DNA of 59,415 nt from Saprospiraceae bacterium (GTDB taxonomy: Bacteria > Bacteroidota > Bacteroidia > Chitinophagales > Saprospiraceae), in assembly GCA_016714785.1 (NCBI GenBank), contig JADKCC010000065.1:1-59415 (forward strand), read 5' to 3'. This document shows, piece by piece, positions 1-8,866 of the stretch. Below the pieces are notes generated by a model. It was given only the letters and a program-made list of their open reading frames with translations, had not been told where the DNA came from and searched no databases. The first letter of the stretch is position 1. The number at the start of each line of letters is the position of its first letter. Made by a program: the position numbers and the translations under genes.

Positions 1-417
1 TGTATGGTGGATGGCATGACTTTTCCCAATGGATTTTATATAGATGACATTTGTTACAGAGAGACTGATGCAGATATACTTGTACACTAGAGTATAATCC
101 TGTTTGTGTGAATGATAAAACGTATGCCAATGGTTGTTTTGCATATATAGATGGCTACTCCGAATGTGAATATTATGGAGGTGAGTGCAGTACATCTACA
201 TCAGAAACTAACCACGTACTTCCCATATTTTATCCTAACCCTAGCCACAGGTCATTTTTATACGCAAGACCAAAACATAACTTATACAACCTTAATAAAC
301 ACAAAATGGTCAGAGTCTCCCATTCGTAGCCCATCCGGAGATATAGACTTAAGCCATCTACCTTTTGGCGTGTACTTGCTATCAGGTATAAAGATAAACT
401 ACCTTTTCAGGTAAATT
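1..417 (+). pseudogene. Remnant of a T9SS-secreted protein with a Kazal-like module
   Basis: The 3' end of a secreted protein, scattered over reading frames. From 81 one frame reads C-T-x-E-Y-N-P-V-C, then DKTYANGC and ending GGEC, the spacing of the Kazal-like cysteine modules common in Bacteroidota surface proteins. That frame continues to a YPNPS motif near 225, the usual start of a type A T9SS sorting domain. The end of the domain (DLSHLPFGVYLLSG, about 346-390) is in a different frame, and the upstream part (1-90) is in a third. At least two indels separate the pieces, so no intact product can be made. The gene body lies outside the window. The sorting-domain reading is firm; the Kazal label rests on cysteine spacing. 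Confidence 0.6.
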
Positions 418-446
418 GGTTTTATTGGAGTAGGGGGAGAGTGGTT

Positions 447-810
447 TAATACTCGCTAACAGGAATTCCATACTTGTTAAAGGAAATTCCATACTCGCTA
501 ATTCCATACTTGCTAACAGGAGTTCCATACTTGCTAACAGGAGTTCCATACTCGCTAACGGATGTTTTATACTTGCTAATGGAAGTTCCATACTCGCTAA
601 CAGGAGTTCCATACTTGCTAATAGAAGTTTTATACTTGCTAACGAAAGTTCGATACTTGCTAACAGGAATTCCATACTCGCTAACGGGAGTTCCATACTT
701 GCTAACACGATTTCCATACTTGCTAACGGAAGTTTAATACTCCGCTAACACGAATCTACTTTATCGCTACCGGAAGTTCTATACTTGCTACCGGAAGTTC
801 TGTACTTGAG
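447..810. repeat. 21-bp tandem repeat array, about 17 units
   Basis: Degenerate tandem units of about 21 bp, for example TTCCATACTTGCTAACAGGAG, with the core TACT(T/C)GCTAAC nearly invariant and the other half variable. Because 21 is a multiple of three, several frames stay open on both strands as artificial 7-residue repeats; these are not credible proteins. The array begins right after the decayed T9SS gene and fades out near 810. There are no unique spacers, so it is not CRISPR. From 811 to 1006 I see no gene. Confidence 0.85.
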
Positions 811-1006
811 TCCATTCCTGATGGGTAATATTAGTATGATAAGCATACTCGCCTGATTTCTCTACGCCACTTTCTTTTCATTAATCTGTAAGTTTGTTTC
901 TACTCTCCTGGCCTGTCATTCTTTGCTGAATCCATTTTTCGCTTCTGCCCAGTTTTTGCCAGTTTTCTCTAGCTGTATCTAAACTCATTTCTGGGACCCG
1001 AATTTC

Positions 1007-1366
1007 TTGCATTCTTTCATATATGACTTTGCTAGCCATTGTTTGAAAGGTTCAGCTTTGGGAGATGGGATGGATTATCCTGTTAGCTTAGGCCATGCCC
1101 TTATCGTACCTAAAAGATTGATAGCTAATTATTTTGTTTTAAGCATCAAAGAACAAATGGCTTGCTGGATGATGGTCAATAAAGTAAAAGCACACCTGCA
1201 AAATCGGTTTAATCCAGATGGATTTAATATCGGAATCAATATCCAAGAAGCTGCTGGTCAATCCGTTCCACATTGTCATATTCATGTGATACCGAGATAT
1301 ACTGGTGATGTGGAAGTGTCACGTGGCGGAGTGCGTGGTGTGATACCTGGGAAACAAAATTATTGA
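1007..1366 (+). CDS. HIT family (histidine triad) protein, N-terminus missing or frameshifted
   Basis: Encodes 119 residues ending in the classic triad HCHIHVIPRY followed by GDVEVSRGGVRGVIPGKQNY, typical of the Fhit/HinT-like nucleotide hydrolase branch (alpha-phosphate hydrolysis of AMP-type nucleotides). Family members normally start about 20-30 residues earlier with a zinc-type CxxC and a segment like ENxLAFxxxDGYPVSxGH. Here the only start is a TTG at 1007 and the first 25 residues do not resemble the family. Shifting one base around 1060 gives SFGRWDG, closer to the expected sequence, so a small indel near 1060 probably destroyed the N-terminus. The conserved catalytic half is intact. 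Likely a pseudogene or a sequencing error. It stands alone with no operon partner. Confidence 0.65.
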   Translation: MHSFIYDFASHCLKGSALGDGMDYPVSLGHALIVPKRLIANYFVLSIKEQMACWMMVNKVKAHLQNRFNPDGFNIGINIQEAAGQSVPHCHIHVIPRYTGDVEVSRGGVRGVIPGKQNY

Positions 1367-1447
1367 ATAGGCTTTCTCATCTTGGCAATTAATTCTGGAG
1401 ATGCTAAAAGAGTACAAAATGTCATATACAGTCATGCGAGTTATTAT

Positions 1448-2068
1448 TTATTGAAAGTACACTTCATCAAAAACACTCCTTCCCATGTCAGTCAGATAGG
1501 GATAAAAAAAGCCCATAAACAGCTTTATGTATTTTTCAATAACGTTGTTGTTTTCGGGTGAATCATAGATGGCCGATGACGCAATCCATGCGTCACTGAA
1601 TATCTTAATCCGCTCGATGAGCCCGGTATATTCTCCCTGATATAGTTCTTGTCGCATCAGATTTTGGTCTGTGGCTTTTTGTATTTCGATCAAGTACATG
1701 TCTGCACGTAGTTTTTCCAGATCAAGAAATGTGTTATGAAGGATTTTATTATCTCGCAAAATATGGGGTAGATCAATCATTAGAAAACGATACTCATAAA
1801 GAATTGTAAAACCGATTTTTGTACTATGGTATAAACCTTGTAAGGGATGTGAAGCGGCCTGAACCTGCTTATTGAGCCCTATGGCTTTTTCCATCAACTG
1901 GTGATGAAGGGCGATGATGATGTCATTTTTTGATGGAAAATGGTAGATGAGATTGCTGTGACTGATGCCAGCTTCAGCAGCGATTTGTCTTAATGATACT
2001 TCGGCTACACCAAATTCGGTAAATAAAAGTTGGGCAATTTTTAAAAGAATTTCTTTTTTTTTATTCAT
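1448..2068 (-). CDS. TetR/AcrR family transcriptional regulator
   Basis: 206 residues. The N-terminal helix-turn-helix is clear: ILLKIAQLLFTEFG at about residues 7-20, then SLRQIAAEAGISHSNLIYHF at about 25-44, the standard TetR DNA-binding domain. The remaining 150 residues are the ligand/dimer domain, with no recognisable specificity. It is divergent from the methyltransferase-like gene at 2139, with only 70 bp between the two starts. That gap contains a duplicated partly palindromic element beginning 2 bp from the ATG, so autoregulation and control of the divergent gene are likely. The ligand is unknown. Confidence 0.88.
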   Translation of the reverse strand: MNKKKEILLKIAQLLFTEFGVAEVSLRQIAAEAGISHSNLIYHFPSKNDIIIALHHQLMEKAIGLNKQVQAASHPLQGLYHSTKIGFTILYEYRFLMIDLPHILRDNKILHNTFLDLEKLRADMYLIEIQKATDQNLMRQELYQGEYTGLIERIKIFSDAWIASSAIYDSPENNNVIEKYIKLFMGFFYPYLTDMGRSVFDEVYFQ

Positions 2069-2070
2069 TT

Positions 2071-2109
2071 TAGTACAACTGGTCTAATAAAATAGTACAT
2101 TTGGCCTAA
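2071..2109. promoter_or_regulatory. Candidate TetR operator: two 17-bp direct repeats
   Basis: TAGTACAACTGGTCTAA (2071-2087) and TAGTACATTTGGCCTAA (2093-2109) repeat with a 22-bp period, about two helical turns, so both would face the same side of the DNA. Each copy is itself a partial inverted repeat (TTAG...CTAA). The pair fills the gap between the tetR ATG (2068) and the divergent gene. A possible -7 box TATACTTG lies at 2127-2134 for the rightward gene. Confidence 0.6.
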
Positions 2110-2138
2110 ATTTACGTTAAATTATTTATACTTGCATC

Positions 2139-2828
2139 ATGAAACGAAAACAAATATTTCAATTTAGCAATCAAAAGTGGTACCCGTCATTTTTGAAAAG
2201 AGATATGTATGAATTTATGTCCTGGTTTGTAGTTAAAGTAAACGCAGCAAAACCATTTTTACCATTTTTGGAAGAAGTCATCGGTCATACCCAAACTAAA
2301 GCCATCATCAACATTGACAGTAAAATAGGTGCTGGGATAGAGACGGTATTACCTCTATTGCCAGAAGGTGCAGAAGTGATTAATATAGAGCTGGAGAAAT
2401 TTTCTACCCATAATAGAGGTACATATACATTTATCAATTCCTTCCATCAGTTGGATGAAACGAAAGCAAAATATTATTTGAACCAAATAGCTGAAAGTGG
2501 AAATTCGGTTGCTATTTTGGAAGGCAACAATGATAGTCTTTGGCAGGTGGTAGGTATGACCATATTTGTACCATTGTCTGTTATACTCAGCGCTCCATTT
2601 GTTCAGCCATTCAGAATTACCAGAATGATATTTACTTATCTGATTCCTATTCTTCCTATAATTACCATGCTCGATGGATTTTTAGCCCTGTTTAAATTAT
2701 ATAATCCAAATGATCTGAATGAACTGGTCTCCAATATTCCCGTAAAAAACTATGTTTGGAAATCCGGAAAAGCTGATAATGGCAGGGGCGGAAAGATAAT
2801 TTATCTGATGGGTTATCCAGGAAATTAA
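2139..2828 (+). CDS. Class I SAM-methyltransferase-like protein with degenerate SAM motif
   Basis: 229 residues resembling a Bacteroidota family that begins with xRKQIFEFxDxxWFP and ends with NYVWKxGK...YLxGYP. Members of that family carry a glycine-rich SAM-binding loop after a short beta strand (DLCSGGGG type). Here the equivalent position reads IINIDSKIGAG (about residues 56-66), so the canonical acidic/glycine motif is weakened and catalytic activity is doubtful. Hydrophobic stretches at about 135-185 (VPLSVILSAPFV, FTYLIPILPIITML) suggest membrane association. It is divergently paired with the TetR gene and probably controlled by it. The start is the ATG just after the putative -7 box. 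The family assignment is from memory of its sequence pattern and the substrate is unknown. Confidence 0.6.
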   Translation: MKRKQIFQFSNQKWYPSFLKRDMYEFMSWFVVKVNAAKPFLPFLEEVIGHTQTKAIINIDSKIGAGIETVLPLLPEGAEVINIELEKFSTHNRGTYTFINSFHQLDETKAKYYLNQIAESGNSVAILEGNNDSLWQVVGMTIFVPLSVILSAPFVQPFRITRMIFTYLIPILPIITMLDGFLALFKLYNPNDLNELVSNIPVKNYVWKSGKADNGRGGKIIYLMGYPGN

Positions 2829-3068
2829 AAATTCTTTACAAAATTAAAATTAATAAACCTTAATAAACCTTAAAAGATATATAAGTCATAAATACTTGTA
2901 ATTGGATCCTACTTTTGACACCAAGGTACAAGTTTGTTTTTAAAATTGTCATTCATATTCCTATAATTAGGGGCTGCTGAAAAAGTCAGCTATTATTTTT
3001 GGTTAATAGTTTAACGGAGATTATCGTTCAAAAAACAAGCAATAGTGAATGAAGAAACAAAAGTGCGT

Positions 3069-3120
3069 CTATTGCCATAGAAAGCACAAAGGATTAAATA
3101 TGAAATACTTATGGCAATAG
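3069..3120. repeat. Long-loop inverted repeat in a gene-free stretch
   Basis: CTATTGCCATA (3069-3079) is perfectly inverted as TATGGCAATAG (3110-3120), 11-bp arms around a 30-bp loop. It lies in the gene-free stretch 2829-3333. That stretch also has a GGGGCTGCTGAAAAAGTC string at about 2969, which resembles a transposon end, though no partner end or transposase was found. No coding signal is seen in the stretch. Confidence 0.5.
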
Positions 3121-3187
3121 AAAAAGCATTTTGGTTCGAAAATGAACGGTGCTACGCAATTGCCTTTTTTTGAGCTAGACTTTTTTG

Positions 3188-3218
3188 GTTACTTTTTTGG
3201 GCAATGCAAAAAAGTAAC
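3188..3218. repeat. REP-like palindromic hairpin
   Basis: GTTACTTTTTT (3188-3198) pairs perfectly with AAAAAAGTAAC (3208-3218) around a 9-base loop. The flanking text (GAGCTAGAC before, TGCCGCCTGG after) resembles dispersed palindromic elements seen between Bacteroidota genes. It is probably a dispersed non-coding repeat rather than a terminator, since no gene ends close by. Confidence 0.55.
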
Positions 3219-3333
3219 TGCCGCCTGGATAAGGCAAAAGCCAACCCAAGGTACACGACTTTTGGACAAAATCAATTAAAAGGTTTGCATTTAATTTGTT
3301 TATTATAGACATAATTTTTTATCTATCAATTGG

Positions 3334-3758
3334 TTGTACCATAGTCAGCAAGCCCTAATTAATCGCAAAATAACCTTCCAAGGTGAGTGGAGCCTACACA
3401 TCTACCAAGTTCCCAATGACTACAAGATTAAATATAAGTGTGAGTATTATAAGGTTCCCAACAAAGCAAAAATGATTGCCGACATGTGGAAATCGCAGGC
3501 AAACAGTTGGATGTATTTATTTCTAATGGTATGATGCACTTTACATGCAGAAGTATTGAATGTACTGAAAACTGGGATACTGAGTTGAATTCCGATCATG
3601 ATTCAAATGAAGAAACAGATTTTTTAGAAACAGAAGTTTTCGAAGATTTTCTCACCATAATTTTGAAAGAAGACCTAAATTATAAAAAGTTCAAAGATGA
3701 TGTATATCCTGGCAATGCAGGCGCCATCCACCATGAAATTTTCACCCAAGTGTATTAA
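3334..3758 (+). pseudogene. Frameshifted gene remnant, possibly C-terminus of an IS21-type transposase
   Basis: Two overlapping frames look like one interrupted protein. Frame 1 (3334-3534) contains VPNDYKIKYKCEYYKVPNK, resembling the segment before and including HYYSVPYxYxG in IstA transposases. Frame 2 (from about 3486) continues with VEIAGKQLDVFISNG, similar to the VEIxxxGxRIAxH strand that follows in that family. A single indel near 3485-3500 would join them. The last 60 residues (acidic, ending in HHEIFTQVY) are not recognised. No IstB helper gene or terminal repeats are visible. The transposase identification is tentative; the broken state is clearer. Confidence 0.35.
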
Positions 3759-4010
3759 TGGCGCTTTTGAACATAAAAGTGGTTAACTTATGAAGCTTTT
3801 TTAGGACGAGACATAAAAGAATCAGTCAGTAAAATGCACAATTTAAATGGTACCAGCACAATATTTTTTTGGAAGGTCATCTTTTTAAAATAATTTCACC
3901 ATTTTCCCTATATTCATAAGTATCAAATGTTAATATGACCTATTAGAAAACGATATTTTTAAATTTTTCTCTATTGTTTGGAATAAATGAATATTTTTAC
4001 ATTTCAATAG

Positions 4011-4598
4011 ATGAAAATGAGAATCCTATTTATTTTATGCATTGTCTTGCTTCAATCTTGTAAAGATGATTGTGAAGATCGAGTACCTAAGGATATCAAC
4101 CCACGTATTCTAGAGGAAGTTGATTATAAAAATTTGAAAAAAATTAATATGGTGGATGAAATGGGTAACTCCACTCAATATGGTGTATTTTACAATTATC
4201 AACGACTATTGGCGGATGCCCCATATATTTGTGAAGAAATTTTAGAAGTATATATTAGAAATTCAATCAATGATTTTTCTGTTGATTTTCTCAGTCGAGG
4301 CAATGGTAATCCTGATATGCTTCAAATTAGTTTGCCCAATCAAACCAAATTTAGTTCTAATTTGCAGATAATTTTTGATAATGAAGGTAATTATAGTCTC
4401 CCAACATATAATACTACCTGTACACTAACTGTACATGATTCTTATGAAGTTGATGGTAAGGCCTTTTTCAATAAGGTTGTCGAACTTTCTTACCCTCCAA
4501 CATCAGATAATGCCATTAAGCGTTTTTTATATACAAAAGGGTATGGTATTATCAAGATTGAAAATCACAAGGGTGAGTCAATAACTTTTGTAAGATAG
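4011..4598 (+). CDS. Hypothetical lipoprotein
   Basis: 195 residues with a short signal peptide ending in a lipobox (VLLQSCK, Cys at about residue 17), so it is predicted to be exported and lipidated. Aspartates and lysines directly after the cysteine (KDDCEDR) are frequent in Bacteroidota lipoproteins. The rest is soluble and beta-rich with no domain I recognise; there are further cysteines near residues 78 and 140. It is monocistronic. Two start codons (4011 and 4017) are possible, and a TATTTTTAC string shortly upstream could be a -7 box. The function is unknown. Confidence 0.75.
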   Translation: MKMRILFILCIVLLQSCKDDCEDRVPKDINPRILEEVDYKNLKKINMVDEMGNSTQYGVFYNYQRLLADAPYICEEILEVYIRNSINDFSVDFLSRGNGNPDMLQISLPNQTKFSSNLQIIFDNEGNYSLPTYNTTCTLTVHDSYEVDGKAFFNKVVELSYPPTSDNAIKRFLYTKGYGIIKIENHKGESITFVR

Positions 4599-4629
4599 CT
4601 GCTACAGATAGTTAGCCGTTTTATATTAT

Positions 4630-4756
4630 CATTCCTCATTCGCCGTCATTCGTCCTCGTCTCGTCTTTCTCTCCACCTTCTCGTCATTCGACTCGTCATT
4701 CATCGCTCGTCATTCGTCATTCGTCTTTCGTCGCTCGTCTTTCGCCCTTCGCTCAC
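4630..4756. repeat. Degenerate CGTCATTCGT-type simple repeat
   Basis: The core CGTCATTCGT or CGTC(T/G)TTCG recurs irregularly about a dozen times between the lipoprotein gene and the copper-monooxygenase gene. The repeat runs into the 3' end of the minus-strand gene and encodes its last 18 or so residues. It looks like slippage-expanded DNA with no independent function. Confidence 0.7.
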
Positions 4757-6346
4757 TATCACTACCAAAGGCAAGACCAACTGATCTTGATTGCCGCTGA
4801 TTTTTACAAAGTAAGTACCTTTAGGTAGATGTTGCGTCTCCAAATGAATCGAGTGATCTCCTTGACCAAAGTACTCATTGTCCCTGATATTGCGTACGGA
4901 CATACCTGCGGCATCCATGATGTCTATCTTTACAGCAAAACCTGAAGTAAGATGAAATGCTATCTGAGTCCTAGATGCGTGATTTTTAGTGACTGGGTTT
5001 GGAAATATTCTGCCAGAAATATGTTTGGACTTTAGGTCATCGACAGATGTGCTGGTTTCATTAAAGATGATGTTTTCGTCTCCGGTTTTATAAGGTACAT
5101 AAAAGATGGGTAGGTAGTACATTTCATCTTTTGTGCCTTCCCCCCAAGTGACAAATTTTGGTGGTGAGGTAGGATTGGCGGGATTGTTGGTTGTATTATC
5201 GTAGGTGGCTGTGGCCCTGATCTTACTACCTTTTTTGGCGTGGATATACTTATTGAAGTAGTAGTCGCCTTGCCAATTAAAATCCCATTCGTTGATACGG
5301 ATCAAGTTGGACTTTGTACCGTCAGGGTTTTCTAATACGACTTCCCAGTTTTTACCAAGATAATGCATGTGTGGTGAGAGACCGATCAGACTGACATCAA
5401 AAGGTACCGTATAAACTCCTTCAAACTTTTTGACTTGATTGGGCAATAAAAAGAAAGAGTTGGCGCCAGTCACTAGGTCGAATGGAAGCATAATTTTACC
5501 TTTTACGGTGCGCTCTATGGTTTCATTGTTTTTGGCGAAAAATATATTGACAGTGGAAGAATCTTTTTCATCCACGCTCCAAGGTGCATAATGCATCTGT
5601 ACTACTATATCGCTATTGGCAGGTAAATCTTGTGCCAATCCGTCAGGGAAGTATCTAGGTTTTTGTCCCGGCACATACCCAGGGAATTGGTCTCTATTGA
5701 TCACCTCGAAAGCATCAAAATCTGCAAATTCATCAGCCGAAAAGCCATAATCTGGCGTTTGTGCATCATATTGTCTCGCTTTACCAGTTTGGTCCGCAAA
5801 AAATAAGGCATGGTGTACTATTTTAGTATTGCCAGGACGTAACTCCAATGCTTTAATCTTTTTATTTTGAATGAGCCCACTTGGCAATACAAAATAACGA
5901 TACTCATCTTTACCATTACCTTTGTGAGTGTAAGACTTTTTAAAAGTCAGTACCAAGTCTGGCGTACCTAGCAAAGAGTTGGCTGGAAATATTGGGGCTT
6001 GTTGTAGATCACTCGCCAATCCTTCTTCTAGTCCTCCTTCTACCCAATCAGCAATATTTTTGATTTGATCTTCATTGAGGTAATTTTCACCCAAGAATCT
6101 GCTGAAATTGTGATCTGCTTTCCAAGGTGGCATGATGCGCTCTTCTGTCACATATTGGATGGTGCCTGCCCAGTTTTTTACCTCTTCATAATTGGTGAGA
6201 CTCATAGGGCCTATTTCGCCTGGCCTATGACACGACATACAGTGATTAAAAATGATAGGCGCTATATCTTTGTTGAAAGTGACCTGTCCAAAAGCAAGTT
6301 CCACAACAAAAAAGGTACAAAAGAAAAAGGGTAATATTCTACGCAT
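4700..6346 (-). CDS. Secreted cytochrome c/copper type II monooxygenase-like protein with T9SS sorting domain
   Basis: 548 residues. Signal peptide 1-20; cytochrome c domain with CMSCH at 36-40 and a likely axial Met in MPPW at 72. Then a two-domain PHM/DBH-like copper module: HH at 178-179, H252 in QMHYAPW, HMH at 326-328 and a Met near 409, matching the usual CuH and CuM ligands. A type A T9SS sorting domain follows (FPNP at 448-451 to about 530), so the protein goes to the cell surface. An abnormal tail (531-548) is encoded by simple repeats. It lies 6 bp downstream of the redoxin gene at 6352, the same operon. Family knowledge suggests haem-to-copper electron transfer for an oxidative reaction; the substrate is unknown. 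Confidence 0.82.
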   Translation of the reverse strand: MRRILPFFFCTFFVVELAFGQVTFNKDIAPIIFNHCMSCHRPGEIGPMSLTNYEEVKNWAGTIQYVTEERIMPPWKADHNFSRFLGENYLNEDQIKNIADWVEGGLEEGLASDLQQAPIFPANSLLGTPDLVLTFKKSYTHKGNGKDEYRYFVLPSGLIQNKKIKALELRPGNTKIVHHALFFADQTGKARQYDAQTPDYGFSADEFADFDAFEVINRDQFPGYVPGQKPRYFPDGLAQDLPANSDIVVQMHYAPWSVDEKDSSTVNIFFAKNNETIERTVKGKIMLPFDLVTGANSFFLLPNQVKKFEGVYTVPFDVSLIGLSPHMHYLGKNWEVVLENPDGTKSNLIRINEWDFNWQGDYYFNKYIHAKKGSKIRATATYDNTTNNPANPTSPPKFVTWGEGTKDEMYYLPIFYVPYKTGDENIIFNETSTSVDDLKSKHISGRIFPNPVTKNHASRTQIAFHLTSGFAVKIDIMDAAGMSVRNIRDNEYFGQGDHSIHLETQHLPKGTYFVKISGNQDQLVLPLVVIVSEGRKTSDERRMTNDER

Positions 6347-6351
6347 TATGT

Positions 6352-6873
6352 TTAAAGGTTTGAAAGATTGTCATTAAAATTTATAAAACAGCCAATGGCT
6401 TGGGTAGATTTTATTACTGGTGACCTACCAAAGGTAAGATCATTAAGTACATCACGGAGATAATGGTTTGTTGCTTGCGCTTTTCTTTTGCCGGGTTTAT
6501 AAAATAAATCATTGATGGCACCGATGTATTCGATTTTTTGTTTTGTTTCATTATAAACCACAGCGGTAGGTAGTATTTCTGCATTAAATTTTTGGGCTAC
6601 TTTTTTGTAATAATCGGTTTTGGTGGGAAGTGTGATGGTGTACTTCTTTTTAAACTTTTCAATGCCTATTGACTTCGATGCGAAATTGGGAAACAAACCT
6701 AAAAAGCCAATGTTTTTTTTGGAATACTCTTGATGAATCGCATTGATCTCAGGAGCCAATTCTTGGCAAATACGACATTCATCCAATAAAAAGAGATATA
6801 CTGTAATACTATCGTTACTGAAGCTCCGAGTGATACAAAAAGTTATGATTATGAATGTTGCGATATACCGCAT
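6352..6873 (-). CDS. Exported thioredoxin-like (redoxin) protein
   Basis: 173 residues with an N-terminal signal sequence (about 1-20) and a CRIC (CxxC) redox motif at 33-36, followed by a thioredoxin-fold pattern including a cis-Pro-like LPTAVVY segment near 110. It is the first gene of a two-gene operon with the cytochrome c/copper monooxygenase gene. Redoxin, cytochrome c and copper monooxygenase modules occur next to or fused to one another in other bacteria, so it may reduce cysteines or deliver copper to its partner. That role is an inference. The last 30 residues are not recognised. Confidence 0.72.
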   Translation of the reverse strand: MRYIATFIIITFCITRSFSNDSITVYLFLLDECRICQELAPEINAIHQEYSKKNIGFLGLFPNFASKSIGIEKFKKKYTITLPTKTDYYKKVAQKFNAEILPTAVVYNETKQKIEYIGAINDLFYKPGKRKAQATNHYLRDVLNDLTFGRSPVIKSTQAIGCFINFNDNLSNL

Positions 6874-7103
6874 GATGCTATTATTGAATTACAAAAGTAA
6901 TCTTTTTTTTATTTCTTTCACTAAAACACCATAAAGTATCAAGATAATATATTATTGGTGTGGTAGCTGCTATGCGAAATTAATATTTATTAAATTTGAA
7001 ATATTTTTGTAAATAAAATGTACATGGTTTATATTTAGTAATTAAATTTGCCTGACAATTTATTTCAATATTATAAATTCACTAAAATCAAAACATTTTA
7101 AAA

Positions 7104-7538
7104 ATGAGCAACAGAACCAATTGGCTGGCAATCGCCGCAAGTGTAGTCGTTTCTATGGTCGTAGGATTTCTATGGTATGGTGTCATCTTCGCAAAACAAT
7201 GGATGGATGGCAATGGTATCACTGTGAATGAAGATGACACAAAATTTTTTAAAGATGGTGTGGAAATGGATATGAGCAATACGCCTATGATATTAAATAC
7301 ACTTTTTATGTTGGTATATGCCCTGATCATCAATTGGTTGCTGGACAAGGCAAATGCAAGAACCTTACAGAGTGGTGCCATGATTGGGTTGGCAATAGGA
7401 GTGACACATACCCTAAATGTCATCGTGGGCAATATGTTTGCAGCCAATCCATCCAGTTTGTCGATGGTAGATGGATCATATAATTTAGTAGTATTTACTT
7501 TGATGGGTGCTATCCTCGGTGGATGGCAAAAAAAATAA
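7104..7538 (+). CDS. DUF1761 family membrane protein
   Basis: 144 residues with four predicted membrane segments (about 7-27, 62-80, 90-110 and 120-140). The start NWLAIAASVVVSMVVGFLWYG, together with a later GLAIGVTHTLN segment, is the DUF1761 pattern. Function is unknown in the whole family. It is monocistronic, and no regulatory site was recognised in the preceding 230 bp. Confidence 0.75.
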   Translation: MSNRTNWLAIAASVVVSMVVGFLWYGVIFAKQWMDGNGITVNEDDTKFFKDGVEMDMSNTPMILNTLFMLVYALIINWLLDKANARTLQSGAMIGLAIGVTHTLNVIVGNMFAANPSSLSMVDGSYNLVVFTLMGAILGGWQKK

Positions 7539-7891
7539 GATACAGTTTTGCTTATTTGGCAAAGGAAAATAAGGTAGTTCAATGCCTAGGTGATGAGAAT
7601 TGCCATTATATTACAAAGGTATAAAGTGGTTGGCAGCTGTCTGCAGCTTCCAACCGTTGCATACCAATACCCTAAGAAAAGTTGCCATAGAAAAAATCTA
7701 TATTTTCTCTTTACATCTATTAATAATTGTTGTGCTTGACAATCACGATATAATGGAAAATAAATGAACACATAAAACAATATAAAAAAAACATAATTTT
7801 GAAACTGTTTTTAGGTTTATATAACTAAAAAAATTAAACATTCATTAAGATCCTAATATAACATTCACATATATCTGTAAAAAATAAGAAC
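7539..7891. other. Intergenic region without recognised content
   Basis: A 353-bp AT-rich gap between DUF1761 and DUF3667 genes. I see no gene, strong hairpin or repeat; short open frames here lack family resemblance. Confidence 0.5.
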
Positions 7892-8677
7892 ATGATTAAA
7901 TGGAAATGTAAAAATTGTGAGCAAGACTTTGAAGGCAATTTTTGCAATCATTGTGGACAATCTTCAAATACAAAGGATATAAACTTTAGTAGTGTCTTCT
8001 ATGAGATTCAATCTGCAATATTACAAATAGATAAGGGGATTCTATTTACAACAAAAGAATTGCTCATAAGACCAGGTAATACCATCAGAGAGTATATTTA
8101 TGGTAAAAGGGTAAAACATTTTAAACCATTTGCTTACATTTTATTATTGTCCACCATATACATTTTGTTAGCCCAATATTCACACAAGACAACATTTTGG
8201 GAAGAAATATTCCAAGGAATGACTGACTCTTCAACCGAAATTAGTAAAGATAATTCAACAGGCAGAACTAACTTATTTGTTGAAATCCTGCAATGGATGA
8301 AAAATAATTATGCCTACACCACAATACTTACAATCCCAATTATATCATTGGCATCCTATTGGTCATTTTATAAAGCAAAGTACAATTACTTTCAGCATCT
8401 AATCCTGCATGCTTACATGGCAGGTCAGAGAACGGCCATATATTTGATATTAATACCTATAATCTACTTCATTTCTGATCAAACTATGAAAGATGTGTTT
8501 GATGTCATTAAAATGATCATAGGGTTTTTATTAAACTTTTGGACTTATTTTCAATTTTTTGACAAAACCAAACCATTCAAAAAAATAGTGCTGATAGGCT
8601 TGACTTATTTATTAATTTCAATCATTTTTTTAATAATCATCGTGTTAATTATGGTAGTTTCGGAAGCTCAAAAATAA
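7892..8677 (+). CDS. DUF3667 family membrane protein with N-terminal zinc ribbon
   Basis: 261 residues. It opens with a zinc-ribbon arrangement, CKNC and CNHC at about residues 6-21, followed by the family signature in which a tetrapeptide like LLIRPGNTIREYIYGKR precedes the first membrane segment. Five to six hydrophobic segments follow (about 83-100, 137-160, 175-205 and 225-255). DUF3667 proteins are widespread in Bacteroidota and of unknown function. It is monocistronic. Confidence 0.8.
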   Translation: MIKWKCKNCEQDFEGNFCNHCGQSSNTKDINFSSVFYEIQSAILQIDKGILFTTKELLIRPGNTIREYIYGKRVKHFKPFAYILLLSTIYILLAQYSHKTTFWEEIFQGMTDSSTEISKDNSTGRTNLFVEILQWMKNNYAYTTILTIPIISLASYWSFYKAKYNYFQHLILHAYMAGQRTAIYLILIPIIYFISDQTMKDVFDVIKMIIGFLLNFWTYFQFFDKTKPFKKIVLIGLTYLLISIIFLIIIVLIMVVSEAQK

Positions 8678-8866
8678 AATAGTTGAACTCATTATTACTC
8701 TTCTTTTAATAATTTTAGTACTCATACGCAAGCAATTTTTAAAAAAAATACGATATTCGTAATTTTTAATAATCTATAATAAATTACTCCATTTTATGTT
8801 TTTTTGAACATAAGATTTGTTCTTACGATTTTCTTTATAGATATAGTGACCAATGACCTTTTGGTA

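Noticed and set aside
447..810. CRISPR array or repeat protein
   Set aside because: Units abut with no unique spacers, no cas genes are nearby, and the 7-residue repeats are open in several frames merely because 21 is a multiple of three.
2969..2990. Insertion sequence end (GGGGCTGCTGAAAAAGTC)
   Set aside because: No matching inverted partner, target duplication or intact transposase within reach.
7088..7582. Minus-strand 164-residue frame over the DUF1761 gene
   Set aside because: The plus strand encodes a recognisable family member over the same DNA.
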